NCBI RefSeq assembly: GCF_013393945.1
Contig: NZ_CP040297.1
Location: forward strand, 1,268,001 to 1,332,000
Direction: 5' to 3'
Source of the DNA: Nostoc sp. TCL26-01
Lineage (GTDB): Bacteria > Cyanobacteriota > Cyanobacteriia > Cyanobacteriales > Nostocaceae
DNA length: 64,000 nucleotides
Numbering within the stretch: the first letter of the stretch is position 1; each line of letters starts with the position of its first letter. The position numbers and the translations under genes are program-made. A model generated the notes under the pieces. The model searched no databases and was not told the DNA's origin. It saw only the letters and a program-made list of their open reading frames with translations. Below are positions 34,800 to 44,700 of this stretch, piece by piece.

Positions 34800-35179
34800 A
34801 CGTGAGTTCGACGACTAGAAAAAACCCCTCTCCAAACCTCTCACGCCAGTTTGCTCAAGTCGGGAAACCCGCCCACGCAACTGGCTCCCCTACAAGGAGA
34901 GAGGCTTTAAAACCCTCATTTTTCGTTGATATATTATGATCTCTACTCCCCTCTCCGCGTCGGAGAGCAGGGTGGTTTCATACAAACAGAGAAAAAACAA
35001 AACTTTGTTTCAAAGCCTCTCCCCCCGTGGGGGAGAGGTTTGGAGAGGGGTCAAAACTTCTGCTACAAAGCGACAAATCAAGATGTATGTATTTTTCTTT
35101 TTTCGTATGAAACCACCCTGCCCTCTGTGCGTCGGAGAGGGGTTGGGGGAGAGGTCAAAAAAGATTTATCGCACTCACG
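34800..35179. mobile_element. MITE-like element, family A, copy 2 (380 bp)
   Basis: ACGTGAGTTCGACGACTAG at the left, the complement of CGTGAGTGCGATAAATC at the right, and the same CCCCTCTCCAAACCTCTC interior as copy 1 (7979-8309). Bounded by 8-base direct repeats TTGATCTA. It carries an extra 45-nt hairpin at 34842-34886, absent from copy 1. Frames through it share peptide sequence with copy 1 only because the DNA is shared. Confidence 0.85.
34842..34886. repeat. 45-nt hairpin module inserted in MITE family A
   Basis: Runs from CACGCCAGTTTGC to CAACTGGCT with an inner GGGAAACCC-type core. In copy 1 CCTCT joins CCCCTA directly; here 45 bases are between them. The same module occurs in family C repeats at 55242-55286 and 58178-58222. 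Confidence 0.8.
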
Positions 35180-35376
35180 TTGATCTATGTTGGGTTGCGC
35201 TGCGCTTAACCCAACCTACACTTCCTGAATTCTGACTTCTGAATTCTGACTTCTGACTCCTGAATTCTGTTTGATAATGTGGTTTTAACTACGCTATGAA
35301 GTTGAATTGGTGAGGTAGACTTGCTGTATGTCCTCAAGTTATTGAGTTGCATTTAATCTCAAAAAAGGGATAACTC

Positions 35377-35622
35377 ATGAGCAGAGAAGTAGTCAAAGTT
35401 GTTTTATGGGAAGAAAACCAAAAAGATTTTGTGAAAAAGTTCTATGATCTCCAATTTATTCCCAGAGTAGGAGAGGAAATTTACCTAAAAAAGGAGAATT
35501 GGCGAGTAACCAGAATTGAGCATGATATAGAAGTTGATGAGATTAATATCTATATGGAATTAATCAAAAAGAAAAAGCAGGATAAACCATCCAATCCAGA
35601 AATAACCGATAAAAAATTATAA
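35377..35622 (+). CDS. Small charged protein of unknown function
   Basis: 81 residues (MSREVVKVVLWEENQKDFVK, then FIPRVGEEIYLKKENWRVTR). It has a short beta-rich core (about 1-65) and a lysine-rich tail. AGGGAT lies a few bases before the ATG. I do not recognise the family. It may be a small regulatory or domain-like protein, and stands alone between a MITE and the cyclase gene. Confidence 0.55.
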   Translation: MSREVVKVVLWEENQKDFVKKFYDLQFIPRVGEEIYLKKENWRVTRIEHDIEVDEINIYMELIKKKKQDKPSNPEITDKKL

Positions 35623-35636
35623 ACAATGACCAATGA

Positions 35637-37277
35637 CTAATGACTAATAATTGTTGTCACTTGTTGTAATTTTGTTTGATAGACTTTGACTAATCTATCA
35701 ATACCTTTAAAACGATGATTCCCCATTTCGTGAAAATCAGAATGTTGCGATAGTAATTGATAAGTAGCTTCACTAATAACGCATTCGCTGGGGGGACAGA
35801 CTCCTTCCATACGTGCTGCTAGATTAATCGTTCCTCCTAATGCTGTGTATTCTACCCTTTGGGAACTACCAACATCGCCCACAACTGCCTTACCACTATT
35901 AATGGCAATGCGTAATTGTAGGGGTTCTTGCCAGAAACCATTAGCATTGAGGCGTTCCATACGATTGAGCATACCTTTAGCCGCAGCTGTAGCGCGATCA
36001 GCGTGGTCTGCCTGGGGTTCGGGAGCGCCAAAAAAAGCCATAATACAATCACCGATATATTTATCTAAAGTGCCGCTATAAGCAAAAACTTCTTGCAGCA
36101 TCTCTTCAAATAAATTATTTAACAATTGAGCGATCGCTGTTGGTGTTAATCTTTCCGAAATTGCTGTAAAGCCAACTAAATCGGCAAACAAAATACTAAT
36201 TTCACTTTCTGCTGGGGGTAAACGTCCGTCTGGTGAACCACCAACGGCAATTAATTGTTGAACAACTGCGGGGGAATGGTATCGTTCTAAACGATGACGA
36301 ATTACTTCTTCGGTTTTGAGTTTTTCAGCTAATAACCAACGTTGCACGCTAGAAGCCACAAGATTTGCTAAGGCGGAAAAAAAGCTGAGTTCTTCTTCAC
36401 CTTCATTGGCCCAATGATAAGAAGATAAATGAGCATCAGCGTACAGCACACCTACAACTTTATTTTCATCCCATAATGGGACAGCCATAGCGCTACGAAT
36501 GCCTTTGAGTAAAATGCTGTGTTCGCTAGAAAATCTCTCATCTTTGTGGGTATCAGCAGTTTGGATAACGACTTTTTCTGCAAATACTTTTTGACAGATA
36601 GTCCGACTAATCCAACTACCATCAGCTAGTAAATACTTCTGTTGCGTCATGCTTCTAGTACCAGCATTAACTAACTCTAAATGACCGCAACCACCAACAT
36701 CAATTAGCAATGCCAATCGGTCAATACTACTGAGGTAGCGAAAAACCACCTGTTGCACCTGAGAAAAAATTTCCTCTATGGATGCTGCTGCACAGAGATT
36801 TTTAGCTATGTCTACTAGGTCTTTGAGACGAGCAATTGTTTTATCTTTATTACCAATGTTCCCATCATGGCTATCAGCATCTATCCATTGTTGTTGTAGT
36901 TGTTTGACATTACGAAAAATTGTTCTTTGTTCTCCATCTGCTGCCATTTCTACGTGTTTGTGCGGATATGATGGCACAGGAGCTTGTAACGACACTACCA
37001 AGTTCACATTTCCTAACCAAATGACATCTCCATGCTGTAACTGTTGAGTGTTGTTAACAGTATTTTGATTCACTTGCGTACCATTTTTACTACCCAGATC
37101 CTTAATGATCCATGTACTATCAGCTTTTTTTACAAGTTGAGCGTGTTTGCGAGAAACACCCCCAAAAGGTAGATATAAATCACATTCTGGCAACCGTCCA
37201 ATTGTGAAGATATCTTGCTCCACAGTAACAGTTGTTTCCGTATCTCCTTGTTGTAGGCGTAAAGTCAGTTGAGTCAT
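35637..37277 (-). CDS. FHA-GAF class III adenylate cyclase
   Basis: 546 residues. The FHA domain is at about 1-95 (IGRLPECDLYLPFGGVSRKH, KDLGSKNGTQVN), the GAF domain at about 150-310 (RSAMAVPLWDENKVVGVLYA), and the cyclase domain at about 350-540. Metal Asp residues are in FADLVGFTAIS and KYIGDCIMAFFG. Adenine selection uses Lys in GTLDKYIGD and Thr in RVEYTALGGTINLAARME, and the transition-state Asn/Arg are in the latter. All key residues are present, so it should make cAMP. It resembles the Anabaena CyaD type in layout and length; that name is not assigned. Confidence 0.9.
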   Translation of the reverse strand: MTQLTLRLQQGDTETTVTVEQDIFTIGRLPECDLYLPFGGVSRKHAQLVKKADSTWIIKDLGSKNGTQVNQNTVNNTQQLQHGDVIWLGNVNLVVSLQAPVPSYPHKHVEMAADGEQRTIFRNVKQLQQQWIDADSHDGNIGNKDKTIARLKDLVDIAKNLCAAASIEEIFSQVQQVVFRYLSSIDRLALLIDVGGCGHLELVNAGTRSMTQQKYLLADGSWISRTICQKVFAEKVVIQTADTHKDERFSSEHSILLKGIRSAMAVPLWDENKVVGVLYADAHLSSYHWANEGEEELSFFSALANLVASSVQRWLLAEKLKTEEVIRHRLERYHSPAVVQQLIAVGGSPDGRLPPAESEISILFADLVGFTAISERLTPTAIAQLLNNLFEEMLQEVFAYSGTLDKYIGDCIMAFFGAPEPQADHADRATAAAKGMLNRMERLNANGFWQEPLQLRIAINSGKAVVGDVGSSQRVEYTALGGTINLAARMEGVCPPSECVISEATYQLLSQHSDFHEMGNHRFKGIDRLVKVYQTKLQQVTTIISH

Positions 37278-37625
37278 GGGTGTGATATGTCGATCCTGGG
37301 GATTGAGAACACAAAGTTATTTGAGATAAAGGATATTCACAAATTCTTTACCATTTCTTTATGGCACTGTTCATGGCATTACGACAACTGGATGTAATAA
37401 ATATTACTTTTATTTTCAAGACATTGCACCGGAATCAGGAAGACGCGACAAATTATCGTCTTTACACACAGGGGATAAATCAGTTATCAGTTATCAGTTA
37501 CCAGTTGTCAGTTGTCAGTTAACGCTGATATAGTGGGGGACTTAAACCCAATTATCTTGACTAATAACTGTTTACTGATAACTGTTAAGTTGCCTTCACA
37601 CTCTCACACCGATGTTTCTGAGGAA
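37278..37625. other. Intergenic region with CAGTTATCAG repeats
   Basis: Repeats cagttatcagttatcag, then ttgtcagttgtcagtt (about 37480-37520) and a mirror copy gataactgtt (about 37575) make an imperfect inverted arrangement. No gene. It probably includes the cyclase promoter (just above 37277). Confidence 0.6.
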
Positions 37626-38516
37626 TCAAGAAAATAGGTTAGGCGGTAATTCCAGGGGTAGAGTTCCTAACAAGCCTTTGCGGTAATCTGTTAACAGTTG
37701 TCTAGCAGTTCTTTCCACATTGCCTTGATAACGATGTGCGGCTAAAGCGTGTAGATATGCTTCTCCGGTGTGGGGTATGGAGTCAAGTTCGTAACGTGAA
37801 TATAAAGGTGATTTTGGTAGTATTTCACCAGCTTGTTCTAGGAGAAAATTCAGTAAATCTACTAATGCGGCAGCGACTAGTTGATTATCATAAGATGCTT
37901 CGCCAATATCATCACAAATTGCCAATTTTACAGCCGCATCTTGATTGCCAAACTTAGCCGGAATCACACCAGGCGCGTCTAATAATTCTAACTCGTCAGA
38001 AATTCTCACCCAACGTAGTTGTCGAGTTACCCCAGGACGCGCCGCACTTTCGACGACTCGCTTCCCGAGGAGACGGTTAATTAAGGCTGATTTGCCGACA
38101 TTAGGAAAACCGATGACTACAGCACGAACAGCACGGGGTAACATTCCCCGATCGCGTCTTCTCTGATTCAATTCTACACCAGCTGCTTGAGCTGCTTTTG
38201 CTACGGCAACGACACCTTGACCGTGTTGAGCGTTGGTAAAATAGGGAGTCTCCCCACGGTTTTGGAAATATTTTTCCCAAAGCGATCGCACTTGTCCTGG
38301 TATCATATCTAACCGATTGATCACCAAAACTCGCGCTTTACTTCCCACCCATTCATCTATTTGCGGATGGTATGTGGCTAAAGGAATCCGCGCATCTCTA
38401 ACCTCAAATACCACATCTACCCGTGATAGCTGTTCTTTGAGATTCTTTTCTGCCTTGGCTATATGACCGGGATACCATTGAATTAGGTTTAATTTATAGT
38501 TATTTGTTAAAGACAT
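37626..38516 (-). CDS. rbgA: Ribosome biogenesis GTPase (YlqF/RbgA)
   Basis: 296 residues. Circularly permuted GTPase motifs appear in order G4-G1-G3: VLVINRLDMIPG, then GFPNVGKSALINRLLGKR, then DAPGVIPAKFGN. The first motif NRLD replaces the usual NKxD. WYPGHIAKAEKNLKEQLSRV is the conserved N-terminus. RbgA acts late in 50S ribosome assembly. Monocistronic on the minus strand. Confidence 0.92.
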   Translation of the reverse strand: MSLTNNYKLNLIQWYPGHIAKAEKNLKEQLSRVDVVFEVRDARIPLATYHPQIDEWVGSKARVLVINRLDMIPGQVRSLWEKYFQNRGETPYFTNAQHGQGVVAVAKAAQAAGVELNQRRRDRGMLPRAVRAVVIGFPNVGKSALINRLLGKRVVESAARPGVTRQLRWVRISDELELLDAPGVIPAKFGNQDAAVKLAICDDIGEASYDNQLVAAALVDLLNFLLEQAGEILPKSPLYSRYELDSIPHTGEAYLHALAAHRYQGNVERTARQLLTDYRKGLLGTLPLELPPNLFS

Positions 38517-38527
38517 ATGAGTGATGA

Positions 38528-38572
38528 GTGATGAGTGCTGTTAGCGGTAGCGGGGCGTTCAGCCCGTGCTGA
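38528..38572. repeat. GC-rich hairpin repeat (GTGCTGTTAGCGG type)
   Basis: GTGCTGTTAGCGGTAGCGG ... TTCAGCCCGTGCTGAG. An inverted copy lies at 52764-52803 (AGCACGGGCTAAACGCCCCG), so it is another dispersed small element. Confidence 0.7.
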
Positions 38573-38574
38573 GT

Positions 38575-38958
38575 TCAATTATTACTTGTTATCGCCTGAT
38601 GTAAAATGATGCGGTTGTTATCGGGGTCGTAGGCGTAAATTTCCTTACCGTGAGAGGCGATCGCTATTTTTCCTGGTGGGGGAAAACCTATACTTGTTAA
38701 GTGAGCGATCGCCTCTTCTAGATTACTCACTTCTAAGCATAAACTAATTCGATTCTTGTCTGAGTGGGGAAATTCTGATTCATGTGTTTGTTGAGGTTGA
38801 AAAATCCCTAAACGCCAACTATTAAACTTAAATTCAGCATACACATTAGGGATAAAAGTTATTGGTTCTTGTCCTAATAAGTTAGTGTAAAACTCTACCA
38901 ATTTCTCAATATTTAACGTAGCGATCGCCACAATTGTATCTGTATATTCAAAACCCAT
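38575..38958 (-). CDS. Glyoxalase/VOC-superfamily protein
   Basis: 127 residues from ATG 38958; an in-frame ATG at 38973 would add five. Paired VOC motifs appear as TIVAIATLNIEKLVEFYTNL and EAIAHLTSIGFPPPGKIAIA, with candidate metal Glu/His scattered. Substrate is unknown. It is divergent from the dynamin-like gene. Confidence 0.8.
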   Translation of the reverse strand: MGFEYTDTIVAIATLNIEKLVEFYTNLLGQEPITFIPNVYAEFKFNSWRLGIFQPQQTHESEFPHSDKNRISLCLEVSNLEEAIAHLTSIGFPPPGKIAIASHGKEIYAYDPDNNRIILHQAITSNN

Positions 38959-39176
38959 AATATCAACTACCAATTACATACTTTAACTCACTACACCATT
39001 TCCTCCACTCCTAGCAAACTCTCCTCAAAAACCTCCTCATTCCTCTGCGCTAACCTCCGCGTCCCTCTGCGTTCAAAAAAAGCCTATCCACCCATCCAAA
39101 TGGCACATAGAGAAATAAAAAGCCTTTTTTTGTGTTATAAAACTCACAGCAAATTAACTTAACAACAGGCTACTCT

Positions 39177-41717
39177 ATGGAGCCAGAAAAACTCAGCCGT
39201 TTTAAAGATTACGGTGAACTTATTTTACAAAAACTGGATTTTGTCCCCCAATCTCCCTCACAAAAAGAAGATTGGGTTCCTGCTAGCTTGGATGAGTGTC
39301 TGATACGTCTCCGAGAAGCTGCGGAAAAAACGGTAGAACTAGCTACTTCGCCTGTAAAAATTGGCGTGATGGGAGAATTTAGCAGTGGCAAAACTCTCCT
39401 TTTGGGTAGCCTCATCGGTTATGCAGATGCTTTACCCATCAGCGAAAATCCTACCACAGGGAACGTCACAGCTATTCATCTCGTTCCCCAAACAGGCTTT
39501 GCAACTACACAAGTTGATAATTTTACAGTTGAGTATCTGACTCGTGAGGGGGTGAATGAGTGTTTGCGGTTCATGCTGGGGGAAGCTAACCGTCGTACCT
39601 TAGCCGCCGGACTTCCCGCAATTCAACCTGCAAAACTCAACTCCGGGAAAGATATTCTCGACTGGTGTGAGGCGACTTGGAATAGCAGCAACAATTTAGA
39701 ATTGCGTTATCTGTTGCGGGAATTGGTGTTATTTATCCGCGCCTATAGTGCGTATGGGGAAGCCTTGTGTGGTGGACGTTACCAAATTGACGCGACATCT
39801 GCCCGTGAGGGTTTACAATTAGCAGAACAGCCATTAGCTATTCAAACTCTTGGCTTTGAAGATTTACCGCCAGCGCATATCCGCTTACCGAGTCCACCAC
39901 AAAATTTACCGATCAAGTTATTACAAAATAGCTTCCCATTAATTCGTCGTGTTGATATTACAGTCAAAATTTCGCGGGAAATTTGGGATATAACTGATGC
40001 TTCTGAGTTTATTATTTTAGACTTTCCTGGCTTGGGTGCGGCGAATTCTGGCGCGAGGGATACGTTTTTATCTTTGCGAGAATTGGCAGAAGTGCAGACG
40101 ATTTTGGTGTTACTTAATGGTAAGTCGCCAGGGAGCGATCGCGCTAACAAAATTTTCACGATGATGCAGCAGCAGCGTCCCGGACAAGATTTGAAGGATT
40201 TGATTTTGGTGGGGGTGGGACGTTTTGATCAATTACCGTTAGAAAGTGAAGGGGGAGAAAGGGAACTCGACCAACTCATTGACGATAATCAAAACCCTAA
40301 TGTCTCGGCCGATAAGGTTTTACAAAAACTGCGAGTTTTGCAAACCACCATCGATGGTGCAAGTGCATTCACTAGCCAAAAAGACCGGATTGTTTTATTG
40401 TCGCCGCTTTTGGGACTGGCAGAATTATCCAAACGTTCTAGCAGCGTCAAAGCGGGTTCGCCGGAGTTTTTAGCTAATTTAGACTATCCAGACTACTTGG
40501 AGAGGTCGAAGCGGTTGCAGCAAAAGTGGGGCAGGTTGAGCGATCGCCTGCTAGAATCAGATCCACGCAGTCATTTAAGCCGACAATTGGGTTACTTTGC
40601 TCAGGATGGGGGTATTGCCAAGCTACGGGAATTGATTCAAAGTCATGTGGCTACTCACGGACTGAAGCAATTGTATGCAGATACTCAACGAGCTGCGGAA
40701 AATTTACAGCAACAACAGGAAAATCTCAAAAATATTATTGCGGAAATTCATGCTCAAGGTATCCCCACTGGCGACAGTCAGGATTTAATTGATTTGCGAA
40801 CGGCGCTAGAGAATTTAGATAAAACTTATCGCAACTTTCAAAAAGATTTAGGGAAAGAACCACTCAAAGATCGGCGGGGAATGGTTGTCAGTGATGTGGT
40901 GAAAGATGAACTAACTTTTAGAATTTTAAGTTGGCATCAATGGACTTTGTTATTTAACAAAGCTCAAAATGGCACAATCACTATTACCGAATCAAAAGGT
41001 GCGGCTGGTAAGTTATTTGACCGGGGGAATAAAACCAATACTACTATCCCCACACAAAGCGATGATTTTTATCCAGCCTTTGCTAAGACGGTGCAAGAGT
41101 TGGAAGAATTTGCCCGCGATCGCATTCGGCAAGCGGTGTTAGACTTACTGCATAAATTATCGCACCAAATTGTCTCAGAGCGCGATCGTCTACAAACAAT
41201 TCTCAATCCAGAAATAGAACCAGAGATTGAAAACAAATTTGGTGCAGAAGCGGCTGATTTATTTTACAAATTACTTTTAGGATGCGATCCTAATCAATGG
41301 CAATCGGCAATTATTTCGGAGATTAATCAGCAAGATAAATCCCTGACACCAGAAGTAATGTTTCCTCTGGCGCGTCAGGATGAAAAACACAATATTGGCC
41401 AAATCTTTGATTGGTCACCAGAAAAAAGTCAATTTTCTCGTTCGACTAATCACCAAATGTTTGTTCTCCGTTTACGAGATGAACTGACTGCTAGCGCTAG
41501 CTTACATTTAGTCCAGTATGTCAGTGAAGTTAATCAACAAGTAAACGCTGAATTAGCAGGAATTTTGGATCAAATCATTCCCACCTTGCAAAATCTTTCT
41601 AAGAAAGATAGCTTACTGAGATTTATTGCTGCTGGTGATTCTCCATCCCAGGGGGCCGTTCCTACTTGGTTGCAAAATCTCTCAGAAATTGCCGATTTGG
41701 CAGTCAATTATCAGTAA
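39177..41717 (+). CDS. Large dynamin-like GTPase
   Basis: 846 residues. G1 is GEFSSGKT (66-73), a threonine pair at 93-94 (NPTTGN) can act as G2, G3 is DFPG at 282-285, and G4 appears as GVGRFDQL (347-354) with Asp in a divergent position. The C-terminal half is long, charged and helical (QRAAENLQQQQENLKNIIAE). No transmembrane segment is obvious. The order G1-T-G3-G4 with long helical tail is dynamin-like. The next gene starts 62 bases later on the same strand and encodes an Hsp70-type ATPase. Bacterial dynamins remodel membranes or act in defence; the role here is unknown. Confidence 0.85.
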   Translation: MEPEKLSRFKDYGELILQKLDFVPQSPSQKEDWVPASLDECLIRLREAAEKTVELATSPVKIGVMGEFSSGKTLLLGSLIGYADALPISENPTTGNVTAIHLVPQTGFATTQVDNFTVEYLTREGVNECLRFMLGEANRRTLAAGLPAIQPAKLNSGKDILDWCEATWNSSNNLELRYLLRELVLFIRAYSAYGEALCGGRYQIDATSAREGLQLAEQPLAIQTLGFEDLPPAHIRLPSPPQNLPIKLLQNSFPLIRRVDITVKISREIWDITDASEFIILDFPGLGAANSGARDTFLSLRELAEVQTILVLLNGKSPGSDRANKIFTMMQQQRPGQDLKDLILVGVGRFDQLPLESEGGERELDQLIDDNQNPNVSADKVLQKLRVLQTTIDGASAFTSQKDRIVLLSPLLGLAELSKRSSSVKAGSPEFLANLDYPDYLERSKRLQQKWGRLSDRLLESDPRSHLSRQLGYFAQDGGIAKLRELIQSHVATHGLKQLYADTQRAAENLQQQQENLKNIIAEIHAQGIPTGDSQDLIDLRTALENLDKTYRNFQKDLGKEPLKDRRGMVVSDVVKDELTFRILSWHQWTLLFNKAQNGTITITESKGAAGKLFDRGNKTNTTIPTQSDDFYPAFAKTVQELEEFARDRIRQAVLDLLHKLSHQIVSERDRLQTILNPEIEPEIENKFGAEAADLFYKLLLGCDPNQWQSAIISEINQQDKSLTPEVMFPLARQDEKHNIGQIFDWSPEKSQFSRSTNHQMFVLRLRDELTASASLHLVQYVSEVNQQVNAELAGILDQIIPTLQNLSKKDSLLRFIAAGDSPSQGAVPTWLQNLSEIADLAVNYQ

Positions 41718-41779
41718 GAAGTAATTAGTGAACCACTGCTAATGACTAATTACTTTTGACTGCATAGGGAACATATCAA

Positions 41780-44700
41780 ATGCCTGTAAAAATTCAGCTT
41801 GCACCTCGCTTCCAAGTGCGGGTTAACGACAAGAAATATCTGGAACTGCCGACAATTCAATTAATTGGTTATGGTAACGATGTTCCGCATATTGCTCGCA
41901 TCACCTGTACTGTTAAAGGCGCACCAAGCGAATTAGCTCTCAAAATAGAAAAAGCATACAGACAGTTTGCATCTGATACGCCAAAAATCTCCCAAATCGG
42001 TCAATTAGAACAGTATCCTTGTAAACTAGAGCAACCTTTAACACAAGCAATCAACTGTAATTTACAAGTAATTGTTGAGTATTTTGATTCTGATTATTCA
42101 GGAAATCCCCTGCTATCAGCACGTAAAAAAATAGCAGCTTATTGTCATCTGTGGTCACTACCTATGAATCCAACAACCCCAAAAGAACCAACCAATCATC
42201 CGCTACAAGTTCAGAGTTACAATGAGAAGAAATCAGATGAAAAACCAAGATTTCCGGGATGGTTTGCTTTAGATTTCGGTACATCCAATTCTACGGTGAC
42301 ACTTTTTGACCCGATTGAAGTACCAATTGCCGAAGTTTTACCGAGAGAACAGGAATTAAGATTGCGCGATCGCCTTTCGCAATGGTTGAATTCTCCCGGT
42401 GCGATCGCTTTACCAGAAGTGCAAGAAAGTGAATGGGAAAAGTTTATTGCTGATATTAGTAAGAGTTTAGAAATAGAACCTAGTCGCTTAAAAGAAGTTT
42501 TTGAAAATGATAATAAGGAACGTTTTTTAGAAGCAATTAGACAGATAGAATTGTGTCTAGGTAACAGTGATAAATTTCGCTATGCCGTCAGTAGAAAATT
42601 ATATCAAATCTACCATGAAGTCTTTCGCGTCCCGACTTTAGAATCCCAAAATTTAATCCCCGTTGTCTTAGATATTGACCGCCGAGATACAGAAATTCCC
42701 AGTGAGTTGGAAGTGGCTAAATTGACGGATTTAGAACTACGCATGGGTAGGGAAGCAAGAGACAACAGAAAAAAAGCGATCGCTCAAGGAACCAGCAGTT
42801 CTCTTAAAGAAATTATCAGCAGATTTCACCATTCACCCAAGCGTTATTTTGGCCAAGAACGGAAATTTTCTGTAATTTTGGATGGTAGAGAAGAAACAAT
42901 TAATGTAAATGAACTCGTCCAAGCCGCTTGGTCACATTTAATTGACTTAACCGAAGATTATCGTCAACGTGCTAGACGCAGATTCTCCGAAGGAGATTTT
43001 TTAACCGCCGTTGTCACTTATCCCACCGTCGCACCACCAGTTGTCCGCAAGGAAGTCAAAAAATTAGTGGAAGAGTTAGGTATTGATGACGTACAAACTG
43101 CTTATGACGAAGCAGTTTCCGTTGCTATTTTCTTCCTCTGGCGCGAGTTTGGCGGTAATCTTAACATTGGCATTGAGTCATTTAAAACCCGTTGTCGTCA
43201 AGAACAAAATAAATGGTCACAAAATGTTCTCGTCTTAGATATTGGTGGGGGAACAACAGACTTAGCGTTAATTGAACTCACCCTAGAAGATAAAACACCA
43301 TCCTTTGGTAATCATGAAGATCGAGGTTTAGGTGGACGTTACTATAAACTCACACCCAAACTGTTAGGTTCATCGGGACATTTACAACTAGGCGGGGAAT
43401 TAATTACCCTGCGAGTTTATCGGTTATTAAAAGTGGCGATCGCTGATACTTTACTCACAGCCATAACTATGGGTAATCTTGAAAGTGACAAACTCGAAGA
43501 TTTAATCAGTTCAGAATTAAACGAACGCTTCATCGAACAAGGAAAATTCAAAACTGGTAGTCTTTTAAAATGTCTAGATAAAGAAAATCCTGAAGGTGAT
43601 GCTGCCTATAAAGATGCTCTAGATACTGCCGAAAAAGTTATCCCTACCCGTTGGCAACAAGCACCCCAACGCCTACAAACCTTCTACACTCTCTGGGATT
43701 ATGCCGAAGCAGCTAAACTCAAACTAGGACAAAAATCACTCACAGATAATTCTCCATTAACATTCACCCTGGCTGAACCACAAATTGCTGAACTGCTGAC
43801 CCAAAGTGCCATCAAATTTCAAGTCAAAGAACTTGATAGTATTAGCGTTACTTTAGATAGTCAACAATTTGAACGTGCTGCTGCTACCGCAATTAAAGAA
43901 GCAATTGGGATTGCCAAAGGATTGATGGAAAGCCGCTTACGAACTGAAAGTAACAATATAGATTCCTGGAACACTCATAAAGTTGACTGGCTAATTCTCT
44001 CAGGTAAAACTTGTAACTTAGATTTAGTCCAAAACCACATTTATCAAGAATTTAGCAAGTCTCCCTACTTCGTTTGGAATCCTGAAAGAATTACCTTTGT
44101 TTTGGAATATACCAAACTTGCCACCTCCGCCGGTGCTTGTTACGCCGAGAAATTGCGGCGGCTGAGATTTGACCCCGAAGAATCAAAAGGGTTACTACGT
44201 AAAGGTGCTAACCAACTAGAAATAGATGTGAAAAATCTATTTTATTACCTGCCTTGCAACTTCAAACGCAAAACCCAAAGTAACGAATTGCTAACAGTAT
44301 TCAAAGCTGGACAAGAACTTTATCAACTTGCACCTGCGGAAAATGTAGCGAAAGTGCGTACAGCTTGGCAAGGAATACAGTTAACTAATATTATCTATCG
44401 CCAAGATTACGAGGATGGAGATTTGCGCCTCTGGGGTAGCTTTGATGGCAAAAACCTGATGGAAAAATTAGGAATGGACGAGGGAGAGTTTCTCAAAAAG
44501 ATTAAGGTTCAATTTGAGATTGACCAAACCCTGCAATTGAACGTCTTGTTATGTCAAGGAAACCCCCATTATTTAATCGATGTTGCCGGAATTGATGTCA
44601 GTTCCGCCATCTCCGCCTTGACCGACACATCTACCCTCTTTGCTGATGGTCAATTGAAGTGGAATATCGCCGTAGAAGGTGCAAATAAAGATTTACATGA

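Larger units (their letters stand above)
34758..35220. repeat. TGTAGGTTGGGTT palindromic element, split by a MITE
   Basis: TGTAGGTTGGGTTGACATCA at the left and TTAACCCAACCTACA at the right are inverted ends. The MITE-like element at 34800-35179 sits between two copies of TTGATCTA (34792-34799, 35180-35187). Without it the element would be about 80 bases. A related element is at 46608-46792. Confidence 0.75.

Noticed and set aside
35637..37277. Guanylate cyclase
   Set aside because: Lys and Thr in the purine-selecting positions fit ATP. Guanylate cyclases usually carry Glu and Cys or Ser there.
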